Shown here in pieces: positions 1-9,690 of a stretch of DNA of 20,562 nucleotides. Location: positions 23,626-44,187 of the forward strand of contig NWUY0300008797.1 in assembly GCA_004151065.3 (NCBI GenBank), given 5' to 3'. This DNA comes from Larix sibirica. Its lineage: Eukaryota > Streptophyta > Pinopsida > Pinales > Pinaceae. The notes under the pieces were generated by a model. The model was not told where the DNA came from. It searched no databases and saw nothing but the letters and a program-made list of their open reading frames with translations. Each line of letters begins with the position of its first letter. Positions within the stretch are counted from its first letter, which is position 1. Position numbers and translations under genes: made by a program.

Positions 1-92
1 TAGAGCAATTGGTAATGAGTAATTGAGATGAGAAGTTGTAAATGGAAGGTCACAAGTTCAAATCCCCGTGGGTATTTACTTACCAAAAAAAA
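1..92 (+). mobile_element. tRNA-derived SINE, 3' portion (5' end cut by the window)
   Basis: The segment has the layout of the 3' half of a tRNA-like SINE head. A D-arm-like stretch (tagagcaattggta) starts at base 1, an RNA polymerase III B-box-like sequence (gttcaaatcc) lies at 56-65, and the segment ends in a run of eight A at 85-92. Directly after the A run the sequence becomes alignable with the 3' LTR of the neighbouring retrotransposon (93-242 with 5792-5946). This suggests that the SINE inserted into the 5' LTR or abuts a truncated one. The A-box half and the left target-site duplication lie outside the window, so the family and the exact insertion site cannot be determined. An ordinary tRNA gene is unlikely because the T arm and acceptor do not pair well. 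Confidence 0.55.
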
Positions 93-242
93 GTGAGCAT
101 TCATCTCTTTCTTCTGATAATCATTAATACTAGGGCGTATTTCAAATATTTTATTTGTTTCTCTCTTGTATTTGGTTTTTTGCATCTGTAATCTATATAT
201 ACCTGGTTTGTATTTCAATTTTAAGGGTTATGGAACACTACA
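93..242 (+). repeat. 5' LTR, 3' portion
   Basis: This stretch aligns with 5792-5946 of the 3' LTR, including the shared ttctttcttct, ataatcattaatac, cttgtatttggttt and ggaacactaca blocks. It ends in ACA at 242, just before the primer-binding site. About 300 bp of the expected 5' LTR are missing, replaced at the left by the SINE-like segment. By-eye identity is about 84 percent. Confidence 0.85.
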
Positions 243-244
243 AG

Positions 245-254
245 TGGTATCAAA
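245..254 (+). promoter_or_regulatory. Primer-binding site, initiator-Met-tRNA type
   Basis: The sequence tggtatcaaa begins two bases after the LTR end at 242. It matches the common plant primer-binding site TGGTATCAGAGC (complement of the initiator Met tRNA 3' end) over eight bases and then diverges, as expected in an old copy. Reverse transcription of the element would have started here. Confidence 0.8.
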
Positions 255-1389
255 TATGTTCCTTGAGCTAGCAAGCATATGGATTTTAGCCAAAAAAATT
301 ATGTTTGAGACTTGTTCCACCATCTTTAAATAACATAGAGATTTATCATTCAACGAGTGACTATGTGGTAAGAGAAGAATACATGCAGAAATACAAATCA
401 TGTCAATTAGTTGGACACCCTGATAACCTTTTTTGGTACCCCTTAGAGTAGTATTGCATAAGACGACACCTATATACGAAATTTCCTTCCATGTAACCTA
501 AAGTATATCAAAACCCTTTAGGGACACCTGAAATTGACCTTACATAAACCTACAATTGTCATGTTGTTATAGTACAACAAGAACAACAATTGGGAAATAT
601 CACTCTTGCATACCAAGGAATCCGGTAGTACAACTAAGGGTACAATTTATCCTCTTTAGTGTCATGAATTATTCAATCAAATACTATTGTTGAAAACCCT
701 CTGGTATCTCATAGGGATATCACACTTGACATTCCTTCATCCTTAGGACCTTGAAAACCCTAGCCTTTGCAATCCACCAACAAAATTCCTACATCTTTGG
801 TTGGGAATTATGTTAGTGTAGTAATACTCAACTAGAAGTAATAAAATAAAATAAAAAAATATTCCTAGAGTCTGAGTATTGTCAACATCATTGTGGGAGA
901 CCTATCTCAAAAGATTCATTTTGTTGTGTCAATCACATGGGTCTATATCTCTAGTAACCCTTTTTGTGTGGACTCAACAATACAATATTTATGATGCATC
1001 TCAAAAAACCTCCTTTCAAGCCATTGATTGTATTGAGATACATTGGGAATAACACTTGGACAAGATCTTAGGTGGTCCCATAGTCCACACTTGCAACATA
1101 GAATCCCAAAGTACAAAACCCATGATCTACAAACTAAGCACAATTAATTAAATCCATGGTTTTGAGATTGATTCTTCATCCAAAACCCTCTCAATAAATA
1201 TTAACCAAGATGGTGTTGAACCCAAGAATATGTCGAGGTATCTATGTAAAATATTGGGTATCAATGTCCCAGATCCACACATGGATCAAAACAAGGGGGA
1301 ATCCTTAGCAAACAAAGAGTGAGACACTCACATGCTCTTTATGGATAATCTTCACACTCCCTTTTAGGACAACAACTTGTGGCATCGCT
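255..1389 (+). other. Retrotransposon leader, no coding signal
   Basis: This stretch lies between the primer-binding site and the first recognisable gag sequence. I see no open frame with gypsy similarity and no other gene. It is probably the untranslated leader, possibly including a decayed gag N-terminus. The short open frames on either strand here lack protein-like composition. Confidence 0.6.
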
Positions 1390-2200
1390 TCCCATAGGTA
1401 GACATGAACAAGTTTGATGGTTTTGATCCATCTAGATGGGTTACACAAATGGAACATTATTTCCATCTCCATGGAATTACTAATGACCTAATGAAGCATA
1501 GAGTGTGGATTTTATATTTAGACATTGAACGGTCGCAGTGATGGAAATGGTATAAAAATGCCTATGGTGGCTACACTTCCTGGAGCCATTTTTTGAAGGT
1601 CATCTATGATCATTTTGAATAAGATACACACTATTTGGGGTGATTGACAAAACTACTTTAGATAGGTACAATTATATACTTTATAGTATCCTTTGAGAAG
1701 TTGGAAATCCATATAGAGGGCCTATTTGATTCATTTTTTATTTCATCAATGGCCTCAAGGAGAAATTTAGAGCATAAATCATGATGCAACACCCAACTAC
1801 TTGGTTGGAAGCATCTGAGTGAGCTAAAGAAGTTGAGACGGTGATCAATTCCCAACCAAAAGACTCTCATTCACTTCTCACATTAGGCTTCCTTTGGAAA
1901 CTACCATGATCCCCTCCAACTCATTTCCCTTGAGGATATGAAAATTTTCCCTGGACTATATGGTTGAATGCTAACACATCTAACTTTTTTATAATTGTGA
2001 TAAGCGGTATTTCAAAGGGAACAAATGTAAAGAGCATAAATGATTTCAAATATATGTACCACCCAAGACCACCCAAAAGAGATACCAGTCGAAGATAGTC
2101 ATGAATAGAAATCATAAGACACAGCCCCCTTCTTAGGATGTAACAACATTACAAGCTTCTTGTGAAGAACCTAAAATGTCTCTCCATGCTTTCTCTATAT
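1390..2200 (+). pseudogene. gag pseudogene (capsid region and zinc knuckle)
   Basis: Gag would form the particle that packages element RNA. From the ATG at 1404 the frame reads NKFDGFDPSRWV, then a ME-YF-LHG pattern and a W-x-F pattern, typical of gypsy capsid (retrotransposon gag family). In-frame stops occur at 1539-1541 and 1620-1622, followed by more. Around 1993-2037 the frame reads NCDKRYFKGNKCKEH, a degraded CCHC-type zinc knuckle of the CDEKYxPGHKCK kind that precedes the protease in plant gypsy elements. The broken frame cannot give a functional protein. Boundaries are approximate because the N-terminal start and the gag-protease junction are decayed. Confidence 0.8.
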
Positions 2201-2660
2201 TTTTGGCACCCCAAACACAGAAGTTGATTAGTTACATAAAAGACTGTCAGCTGGTTGTGTAGATTGATAGTGGCATCACTCACAATTTTATTCATAGGAA
2301 TGGTAGAAGACACCCACTATTATGTCCATGTCATATCTAATTTTAAATTTATGTCATAGCCAATGGAGGTATGACGAAATGTGGAGGCTAATTTAAAAAT
2401 ATGAGAATTCAAATGGGTAAGTACTATCTAAAAACTCGCATGTTTTCTATTGAAATGGATGGTTGTAATGTAGTCCTCGATGCAAAATGTTTATGCACTT
2501 TGGTACTAGTGACAATGGACTTCAAGGATTTATATATGAAATTCACTAAGGAAGGGAAAAAACATATCCTTAAGGAGCTTCAATCCAGGTCTCCTAAAAT
2601 TGTTAGCTCTCACCACATAGAGAATATGTTGAATAAAGGCCACCCAAGCATTATTGCCTA
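2201..2660 (+). pseudogene. Aspartic protease pseudogene of the gypsy element
   Basis: The retroviral-type protease would cut the Gag-Pol polyprotein. The active-site signature IDSGITHNFI is encoded from 2263, with the catalytic Asp codon at 2266-2268, preceded by an in-frame TAG. Downstream, from about 2401, an open stretch reads MGKYYLKTRMFSIEMDG and then a VVLDAKCL-TL-MDF pattern. This matches the conserved flap and C-terminal part of plant gypsy proteases (VVLGxxWLxTLGxxxxDF). The open stretch ends with a stop at 2659-2661. The domain is split by stops and at least one shift, so it is inactive. Confidence 0.78.
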
Positions 2661-2799
2661 GTTCCATGCCATACAAGTGGAGACACCCCCCACAAGAAAT
2701 TCACCTAGTTTGCAGTTGGGCCTATCAGCTTCACATTGTGTGCATGGCCATAGTATCCCCTTGGTTCTAGGTATTCAAATAGACAACCTAGTCCTTGCA

Positions 2800-3560
2800 C
2801 CAAGTTTTTCATAAAATAATGAAATAGAAAATATCATTTAGGCATTGTTGGAGGTAGGAGTCATATGTCTCTGTACCATCCCTTACTCATCACCTGTGGG
2901 CATGGTATTAAAAAGAGAAGGAAATTGGTGTATGTATCTTGATTTTCAAGTTCTTAATAAGTTCGCTATCAAGTACAAATTTCTTATTCCAATTAAAAAT
3001 GATCTCTTGGATGAGATTCATGAAGCTAAATTTTTCACTAAACTGGATCTTCCTTTGGGTTATCAGCAAATCAGGAAAGAGGACATCCCTAATACAACCT
3101 TCTGCACACATCAAGATCATTATCATGATTTTTTTGTGATCCCATTTGGACTTTTCAATGTTCCACCCACTTTTCAGGGCCTCATGAACAATATTTTCTT
3201 ACCCTTCCCAAGTCCACAATTTTGTGCTAGTATTATTTGATGATATCTTGATCTAAAGAAAAAATTTGGAATCCCATATAGAGCATGTTGATAGAGCCTT
3301 GCAACTCCTATGCAACCACTAGTTATTCCTTAATGTTCAAAATGTATTATTGGGTCTTTATAGGTTAAATACTTGGGTCACATTGTAATTTGATATGGGG
3401 TGCAAGTAGATCCCAAGAAAGTGGAATCTATGAAAGAATAGCCTTGACCCAATACCTTAAAGAGCTTGCATGAGATCTTAGGACTTACCAGTTACTACAT
3501 GAATTTGTGATAAACTATGGAAAAATGGTTGTTCCCTTAATAACCCTACTAAAGAAGAAT
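2800..3560 (+). pseudogene. Reverse transcriptase pseudogene of the gypsy element
   Basis: The enzyme would copy element RNA into DNA. An uninterrupted stretch at 2845-3240 carries the family blocks in order: PYSSPVGMVLKREGNW, then LNKFAIKYKFLIPI, FFTKLDLPLGYQQIR, and VIPFGLFNVPPTFQ. The catalytic box FDDIL is present at 3236-3250 but in a different frame from the upstream blocks. A frameshift therefore lies between about 3150 and 3235, and a stop follows soon after in the FDDIL frame. The thumb and connection region to about 3560 is degraded by further stops. The metal-binding Asp pair of the box is still encoded. Confidence 0.88.
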
Positions 3561-4050
3561 GTCTTTGTATGGACCAAGGCAATTGAGCAAGCCTTCTTAG
3601 ATTTATAGGATATCATGTCCACTACTCCAAAATTAGTAGTGATAGATTTTACTAAGGCTTGTATTGAAATGTGATACCTTGAGAAGAGGTCTTGGAGCAG
3701 TCTTGATGCAAGAAGGGCATCCCTGACATTTGCCAAAGTTGTGTGACTGCACTTTGGGAAAATCCACATATGAGAAAGAGATGGTGGTCATCTTTCTTGT
3801 AGTTGAAACATGGCTCCCATATCTCATAGGGAGGTGTTTCTAGGTCAAGATCGGCCATCATAGTCTATAGTATTTTCTAGAACAAAGGCTATCATCACCA
3901 TAGCAGAATAAGTGGGTCACTAAGATGCTTGTGTATGATTATGATATTACATATAAGAAGTGTAAATAAAATATGGCGATTGATGCTTTCAACAAGCAAT
4001 TTGAGGAGAACATATCCCTCTTTTCCTTATCCTTATTCATTCCACATTGG
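3561..4050 (+). pseudogene. RNase H region, degraded
   Basis: After the reverse transcriptase, the translation shows a pattern like ALEQAFLDL, TTPKLVVIDF and MLVYDYDITYKK. These correspond to the A-F--LK---TTAPVL-L-DF start and the L--YDF-I-YK end of plant gypsy RNase H. Many stops interrupt it. The region would have removed RNA from the RNA-DNA hybrid. The identification rests mainly on position and on these degenerate flanks, so the domain limits are approximate. Confidence 0.6.
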
Positions 4051-5290
4051 CTCAATGAGGCCCAATGATCAAGAATGGATGGTGAATGACATTATCATTT
4101 AACTAATACAAAAGCTTCAAGAAGATCCGAACCCTCCCAAAGGTTATACATAGTAGCAAGATATCTTGAGTTATAAAGGGAACATTGTTATGGTAAAGAA
4201 TTATTCCTTAAAACAAAGGCTCTTAGAGGAGTTTCACTCATTTCCTACAATGATTCACTCTAGCTTTCATAAAACCTATGAATGAGCTAAGTGCTCATTA
4301 TTTTGGGAAGGCATGAAAACAGACATCCAATATTTTCAAGCGGCATGTGACACTTGCCAAAGAAATAAGGTGAGAAGGTGAAGATGCCAAGAGCATTGCA
4401 ATCACTGTTGATCCATGTGGACTGACATCTCTATAGATTTTATAGTGGGACTTCCAAGCGCTGGAAATAAATCAATTATCATGGTGGTAGTCGATCGTCT
4501 TTCCAAATATGCTCATTTTTTCCTTATTGTACCCTTTTACACCTTCCTCCATTGCCCAAGGCTTCATTGATCATGATGTTTCAAAGTTACATGGAATGTC
4601 CACTTCCATTGTCTTAGATCAAGACCCCATATTCACCAGCACATTTTGGCAAGAGTTGTTTAAACTTTAGGGTACGGAGCTGAAAATGAGCATTGTGTGT
4701 CACCCACAAAAATATGGCCAAATAGAAGTGGTCAATAAGTCCTTAGAAACCTATTTGTGATACTTCACTTTTGAAAAGGTGAACCGATGGGCAAAATGGA
4801 TTCCCTTTGCAGAATGGTCGCACAATACCACTTAGCATGGAACTACCAAAATGACACCATATGAAGTTGTCTATAGCCCAAAACCTTTGTCAGTGGCTTC
4901 ATATTTACCAAGCACCCCCAAATATATAGCACACTTCAAAACCAAAGAATCCATTGATCTCACACTTAAGGAAAATTTGGTTATGGCTCAAAATATATTG
5001 AAGCAAAAAGTTTACCAACATCACTCCGAGCATTCTTTTGCAAAAGGGGATCATATGTTTCTTCACTTTGAACCCTATAAACAAACAACACTCAAAGATC
5101 AAATCCACTAGAAACTAGCACCAAAGTTCTTTGGACCCTATAAGATCATGCAATGCATTGGACAAGTGGCCTACAAGTTGCCTCTGACATCCCACTCCAA
5201 GCTTCATCTAATATTTATTATGTCTTATGTAAAGAAGGTAATGGGATTGAATTGTAGGGTGGAGACTAACTTACTAAAAACTTGATGGAC
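4051..5290 (+). pseudogene. Integrase pseudogene of the gypsy element
   Basis: Integrase would insert the DNA copy into the chromosome. The N-terminal zinc-binding part is visible as HKTYE near 4270 and CDTCQRNK at 4346-4369. The catalytic core has the first Asp in DISIDFIVGLP (codon 4436-4438), then VVVDRLSKYAHF, then LDQDPIFTSTFW with its Asp at 4617-4619. The Glu of GQIEVVNKSLETY is at 4725-4727, exactly 35 residues after the second Asp, the canonical D-35-E spacing. Stops at several points and shifts in the core and C-terminal part (4851-5111 remains open) disable the gene. A K-x-FGPYKI-like stretch near 5120-5150 marks the usual integrase C-terminal domain. Confidence 0.88.
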
Positions 5291-5329
5291 AAGGGTCCAT
5301 TTAGCTTTAATCGGAAGCAATGTTGGATA

Positions 5330-5485
5330 TCGAAGAGCGTTAATTGTGTTAATGCATGATCTAGGAAGCATTGATCATAAATGGAAAGATATGCAGCCAA
5401 AATATGCCACATGGGAACCAACAACAACTACAACAATTTCCCCACCTCCAACCTTGAGGACAACATTGTTTTTGAAGGGGGAAAA
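5330..5485 (+). pseudogene. Chromodomain-like integrase tail
   Basis: Near 5382-5420 the frame reads WKDMQPKYATWEP, which fits the C-terminal half of chromovirus chromodomains (VKWKGL-x-ATWE). In a neighbouring frame the sequence ends with NLEDNIVFEGG, the usual polyprotein C-terminus of plant chromoviruses just before the polypurine tract. The change of frame between the two blocks indicates a small insertion or deletion. In intact relatives this tail is thought to steer integration towards particular chromatin. Confidence 0.72.
5474..5485 (+). promoter_or_regulatory. Polypurine tract
   Basis: The all-purine run gaagggggaaaa lies two bases before the 3' LTR start (TGTTAG at 5488). It is in the right place and of the right kind to prime plus-strand DNA synthesis. 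Confidence 0.85.
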
Positions 5486-5487
5486 CA

Positions 5488-5946
5488 TGTTAGGGTCCTA
5501 CCCCTCCCTACTTTAAGTGACTCGGGAGTTAGTCAATTAATGTATGTGGCTATCTTCTTTGAATAAGGCCCAATAGATAGCAATGGGTAGTAATTTAATG
5601 TAAAAGTTTAATGTTTATTAAATAAGGCCCCTCTAAGTAGTTGGTACTCATTAACAATAGGACCACAAATAGTTAGGGTTTTGTTATTGAGAATCTATTT
5701 AAAGAGATAGGAGGCTATGGAATGTTTTTGTCAAGTATTGTTGTATTTGGAGTTCTACTCAATGAGAGGCCATCCCACCTTAAGATGGCAAATAAGCATA
5801 TTTTTCTTTCTTCTAATAATCATTAATACAAGGTTATATTTCACATATTTCATCTTGTTTGTCATTGTCTTGTATTTGGTTTCATGCATTTATAATCTAT
5901 GTATACCTAGTTTATATTTCAAGTTTAAGTGTTAAGGAACACTACA
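5488..5946 (+). repeat. Complete 3' LTR
   Basis: The LTR begins TGTTAGGGTCC after the polypurine tract and ends GGAACACTACA, giving TGT...ACA termini and 459 bp. Its 3' third aligns with 93-242. A TATA-like ctatttaaag at about 5694-5703 could mark the U3 promoter. It defines the right end of the element. Confidence 0.88.
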
Positions 5947-6962
5947 AAAAGCATCATCTTATCAACAAGGAACTCCTAGAGACCATCCCACCAATCCCTA
6001 AGCTACCCCAAAAAGAACTCCCCTCACCAAAATCGCAAGAAGGGGAGCCATAGAGTGACCACTAAACCCCCTCTACGAAAGGATTTGTAGGTCACCTAAT
6101 GTAGATTTAGTGTCATTTTCCCCTATTAACGAACCAAATGAAGAAGAAGTAGTGTCATTATCTCCATCTCAAGATCCACGGGAAATAACATAACCAAAAA
6201 TTAAATATGTGGCAAGGGAACCTAATTAAAAAGCTTGTCTACCCTACCAAGAACCAAAATCATGGCTCTCTCGCCATACCCCTTCCTTGGTGAACACACC
6301 ACTCCATCCCCCTCTTAGAAAAGGGACACGGACACTAGGTTGATGTTGCAGAGAAAGAGATTGACGCGAAGAGATATTTGAACCCCAATCAAGTTGTCCA
6401 AGAAGAGAAAGATGATAGTGCAACAAATATAAAACATGAGGAGCTGTGAAAACCAACAACACCATTCCAACATCAACAGGAAGAATGGAAAAAGTTTCCA
6501 AGAAGAAAAAGAGCAAGTCATGTGAGCAAACATCGACTTACATGACACACCGTCACCACATAAACTTATTCAACATGTATGGATTATATACTTCAGTATG
6601 TTGTCACCTTATCATAATTTATTCATGTAACTTAGGAAAAGAAAGAAACTTGGGTAGAAAAGGAATATTCATTGCTTGAAACCCCATGCCTTATAAGAGG
6701 CATGGGATATTTCCAAAGAGACAACACCAATATGGTATTATGTGCCTCTTCTCTAATTGAGTAAGCCACAAATTTTAAAAAAATACAACATAATTGTTAT
6801 CAGATTTATTTTTTAATATAATTTTGGCCAAGAGCATATATAAATATCTCGATGGAGATATTCTTTAAGAAAACCCTCCCCATGTGTTATCTCGATCTCA
6901 TATGATTCTTAGTCAAGGGTTGAATAAAATTTTCAGCTAAGCTTTTGGTCAAATTCTAGACT
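5947..6962. other. Intergenic, no supported gene
   Basis: Right flank of the retrotransposon. The forward strand has short Pro/Lys/Glu-rich stretches (about 5947-6060 and 6340-6540), but stops break them and no family is recognised. They could be a decayed transposon frame. A perfect 9-bp inverted repeat at 6683-6706 is listed separately. Nothing else is apparent. Confidence 0.55.
6683..6706. repeat. Perfect 9-bp inverted repeat with 6-base loop
   Basis: CCCATGCCT (6683-6691) and AGGCATGGG (6698-6706) are exact reverse complements around the loop tataag. The sequence can form a hairpin in DNA or RNA. No gene end or transposon terminus can be linked to it here. Confidence 0.6.
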
Positions 6963-7554
6963 AAGGTAATTTTCCATTGAATCTATTGGTCGAGATTTTG
7001 TGCATGTAAACTACCTACAAAGAAAAAGTCTCGGCTTGACTTCCAAATGAATTAAAACTATTTCACCATTATGGTATTTTCCCCATAATTTCAACTTCCA
7101 AAAGCATGAACCCTTACATTTCTTGAAGATTAGGTTTCAAGCCTACTACCATTGAATATGGCTTCAAATTTGGTTTCTACCAATATAACAAAGGTAATTT
7201 TCCATTGAATCTCTTGGTCGAGATTTTGTGCATGTAAACTCCCTACAAAGAAAAAGTCTCAACTTAACTTCCATATGAATTAAAACTATTTCACCATTAT
7301 GGTATTTCCACCATAACTTCAACTTCCAAAAGCATGAACCCTTGCATTTCTTGAAGGTCAGGTTTCAAGTCTACTACCATTGAATATGGCTTCAAATCTA
7401 GTTTCTAAGAATATAACCATTTCACATTTTCATTGTGATTTGCTATTTATAATTATTTTCCTTTAAAATGCATTTATTACATTTCTTGGACATAAGGTTT
7501 CAAGCCTTGCTACTGTTGAATTCAACTTCAAATCCAATTTCTAACAACATAACC
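6963..7554. repeat. Tandem duplication, about 228-bp unit, with partial third copy
   Basis: Unit 1 (6963-7190) and unit 2 (7191-7418) both start aaggtaattttccattgaat and share long exact blocks, such as ggtcgagattttgtgcatg and aactatttcaccattatgg. They differ by scattered substitutions only. A third, more diverged partial copy (about 7481-7554) repeats just the end of the unit (atttcttgga, aggtttcaagcc, ttcaaat, ataacc). The tail after unit 2 (cattttcattgtgatttgct) also resembles the tail after the partial copy. Confidence 0.9.
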
Positions 7555-7688
7555 CTTTTCATTTTCATCATAATTTACTGTTTATATATTTTCTTAAACT
7601 TTATTTATTATCACCCTATTGAAAACCCTTCAAATAAAAACTCCATGCTAAAAAAATACACAATCAAAAATTATTTTAAAATAACATT

Positions 7689-8056
7689 TGTAAAAACCTT
7701 GCATTTTCCTTTTTATATTATTATTACTCTATTAAAACCTTTTAAATGGAAACTATGTCCTCTTCGAAAGGGAATTCCTAGTTTTCTCATTTATAGTAAG
7801 ATGAGAGAGAAACCTCATGAAGGTATAAAATTGTGAATACAACTTAATGCAAAAAGAGTCTTAGCCATACAAACCACCCAATATCCTTAGCCACTTCAAA
7901 TGAAAATTGTCTTAAAAGATACTCTTGTAACAAATAAAAATAAAAACATGTGTAAAAACATTGCATTTTTTTTTCAAAAGGGTATTCTTAATTTTGTTAT
8001 TTATGTTAACAAGAGAAAGAAACTAATGACCATACAAAATTGCAAATACAATTTTT
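7689..8056. repeat. Diverged direct repeat, period about 262 bp
   Basis: The 7689-7845 segment and the 7951-8056 segment share, in order: tgtaaaaac-ttgcatttt, aaaggg-attc-ta-ttt, atttat, gagagaaa and a-ttg-aatacaa. The first copy has about 45 extra AT-rich bases. They look like an old local duplication. No coding function is seen. Confidence 0.6.
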
Positions 8057-8407
8057 AATCACTTTATTTTTTTATTACAAAGTTGAAAAATTAATCGATG
8101 ATCCTTTTTTTTCAAAAAAATAAGCAAAAGTACAACTCAATTTCACATTTTCACCCTTTTTTAAAGATCCAAGGATATCGCTAACTAGTTGGGATAACCT
8201 AAGCAATACAAAGATTTTCACCTTTATGTGCTTAAGCTAACTTCTATAGAAGATTTATGTTGACATTCTCCCACGTGCAGCCTATCCTTTCTCTTTTGCA
8301 TGAAAATGTTGAAGATCACAGTCAAGGGTGTGAAGAATTAAAGATTGTGCTTTGTATTAATCTTGTGAGCACCTAATCTTTAGAAAGCCTTCAAGATATA
8401 AGCCAAA

Positions 8408-8477
8408 GCCTCAAAATATGTGCTTGCATAATCCTAGCCAGTGCCTCAACGTATGTGCTTGTATCATCCTCCAACAA
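8408..8477. repeat. Two 35-bp tandem copies
   Basis: Units begin at 8408 and 8443 with gcctcaa, followed by atgtgcttg-at-atcct. About 25 of the first 29 bases agree. A short local duplication. Confidence 0.65.
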
Positions 8478-9091
8478 CATGGACACTTCATCATTCACCA
8501 CTTTAAATCCTTGAATGGCAACACCACATCATCTAAGTTGTTCAACAATGACAACAACGCATCTTGGGTAAGGACTTTATCGTACATACTAACCATACGC
8601 CTTGTCAGTTTGTACAAACAACAAATTGCAAAGCATGCATAAGTCAAAGTGCATGGCATATCTGCAATAATTTCATTTAGTCATCCAACATAAACACAAC
8701 ACCTCCAACTATGCAACGAACTTCTTGGGCCAACCACCAATGCATGCCTAATTGACTATTAAACACCTATGAGAAACACATAATGATCAAAGCATTATGA
8801 AGCAAATCTAGCATTTGCTTTATATATGCAAAGCTTCTCTAAACATCTTTGCAACCAATTTTTTATGTTACACCTTGGAAAATTACGTGTTCCAAGTAGA
8901 CATGAGTATGGCAAGCTTATTTAGGAGGCATACTACTCCAAGATAGTAGGTTATGTCATTGTCCATGACATTGGCACTTTTGCAAAAACATTCCTATTGT
9001 CCACACCTCTATGTGGGTGTAGGGAAAAGAATGAAGGATTGCATTGCTTTCACCATTGCAAAATTGGCCAACATGGAGTAGGGATTGTACA

Positions 9092-9151
9092 AACCTTCTC
9101 ATTCCTTCGTGCCCATGGAAATTTATAACAATGGATTTTCTAGCATGCCTC
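9092..9151 (+). pseudogene. Possible gypsy integrase remnant
   Basis: The frame reads PSCPWKFITMDFLACL, resembling the start of the Ty3/gypsy integrase core (P-PW--I-MDFI-GLP), in which the Asp of MDF is catalytic. No other integrase block is clear on either side, so this would be a small leftover of a second element or a chance match. Confidence 0.33.
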
Positions 9152-9374
9152 TCGAACATGCACCAACAGCAATGTACAATGCACCCAAAGCCTCCAATGA
9201 ACATCAACCTAGAATTTAATGCCCCAACATCATATAATTTGTTCAACAAAACAAGTCGAACGCCTTAAGCAACCGCTCACACAAATAAATCACAAATCAG
9301 CACACCAATGTATCACATGGTTAAAACCCTCAAAGAGGGAAAGAGTCTACAATCCTAGTCAATTCAACCACTTT

Positions 9375-9690
9375 AGGCAATAAATTAATGCAAAATGAAA
9401 ATATTTTACTTATGAATTTCTCACAATTGATCATCAACTAATGACCCTCCATGCTCTTTAAATAGAGATCATGGACCAATCAGGTGTTAAGCCATGGATC
9501 NAAAGAAGGAGAATATCTGTAGCCCCAACCAAATAGCTACTTGAGGCAATATATTAATGCAAAAGGAAAAATATTTTACATATGAGTTTCTCACAATCAA
9601 TCATCAAGCAAATGACCCTCCATGCTCTTTAAATAGAGATCATGGACCAATCAAGTGTTAAGTCATGTTAATATCAAGGAGAAGACGAAC
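9375..9690. repeat. Tandem duplication, about 169-bp unit
   Basis: Unit 1 (9375-9543) and unit 2 (9544 to about 9690) both start aggcaat, continue attaatgcaaaa, and share the long exact block atgaccctccatgctcttta plus the following tagagatcatggaccaatca. Unit 1 carries the single ambiguous base of the window (N at 9501). The right part of unit 1, after the shared block, is not clearly present in unit 2. Confidence 0.88.

Larger units (their letters stand above)
93..5946 (+). mobile_element. Degenerate Ty3/gypsy chromovirus LTR retrotransposon
   Basis: The element shows the canonical order: 5' LTR remnant (to 242), primer-binding site (245-254), gag with zinc knuckle, aspartic protease, reverse transcriptase, RNase H region, integrase, chromodomain-like tail, polypurine tract (5474-5485) and 3' LTR (5488-5946, TGT...ACA). 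Integrase following reverse transcriptase identifies Ty3/gypsy, and the C-terminal chromodomain-like motif identifies a chromovirus. The internal part is about 5.2 kb, normal for plant chromoviruses. Each coding domain is broken by several stops and frameshifts. The two LTR segments differ by eye at roughly one base in six over about 150 bp, so the insertion is old and the element cannot move by itself. The right flank begins with aaaag; the left target-site copy is not in the window. Confidence 0.93.
8057..9374. other. Intergenic, no intact gene
   Basis: AT-rich sequence with only short open frames that show no recognisable family. It contains a 35-bp tandem pair (8408-8477) and a faint gypsy integrase trace (9092-9151), both listed separately. 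Confidence 0.55.

Noticed and set aside
6244-6548. Overlapping minus-strand open frames of 77-90 codons
   Set aside because: Two frames overlap with no domain in either. The plus strand shows degraded Lys/Glu/Pro-rich text, so neither can be supported.
7468-7836. 122-codon open frame on the plus strand
   Set aside because: It runs through AT-rich duplicated sequence, and its Phe/Ile/Tyr-rich translation is what AT-rich noncoding DNA gives by chance.
8956-9249. 97-codon open frame on the minus strand
   Set aside because: It begins at TTG rather than ATG and shows no domain. The plus strand of the same stretch has a better, though weak, integrase match.
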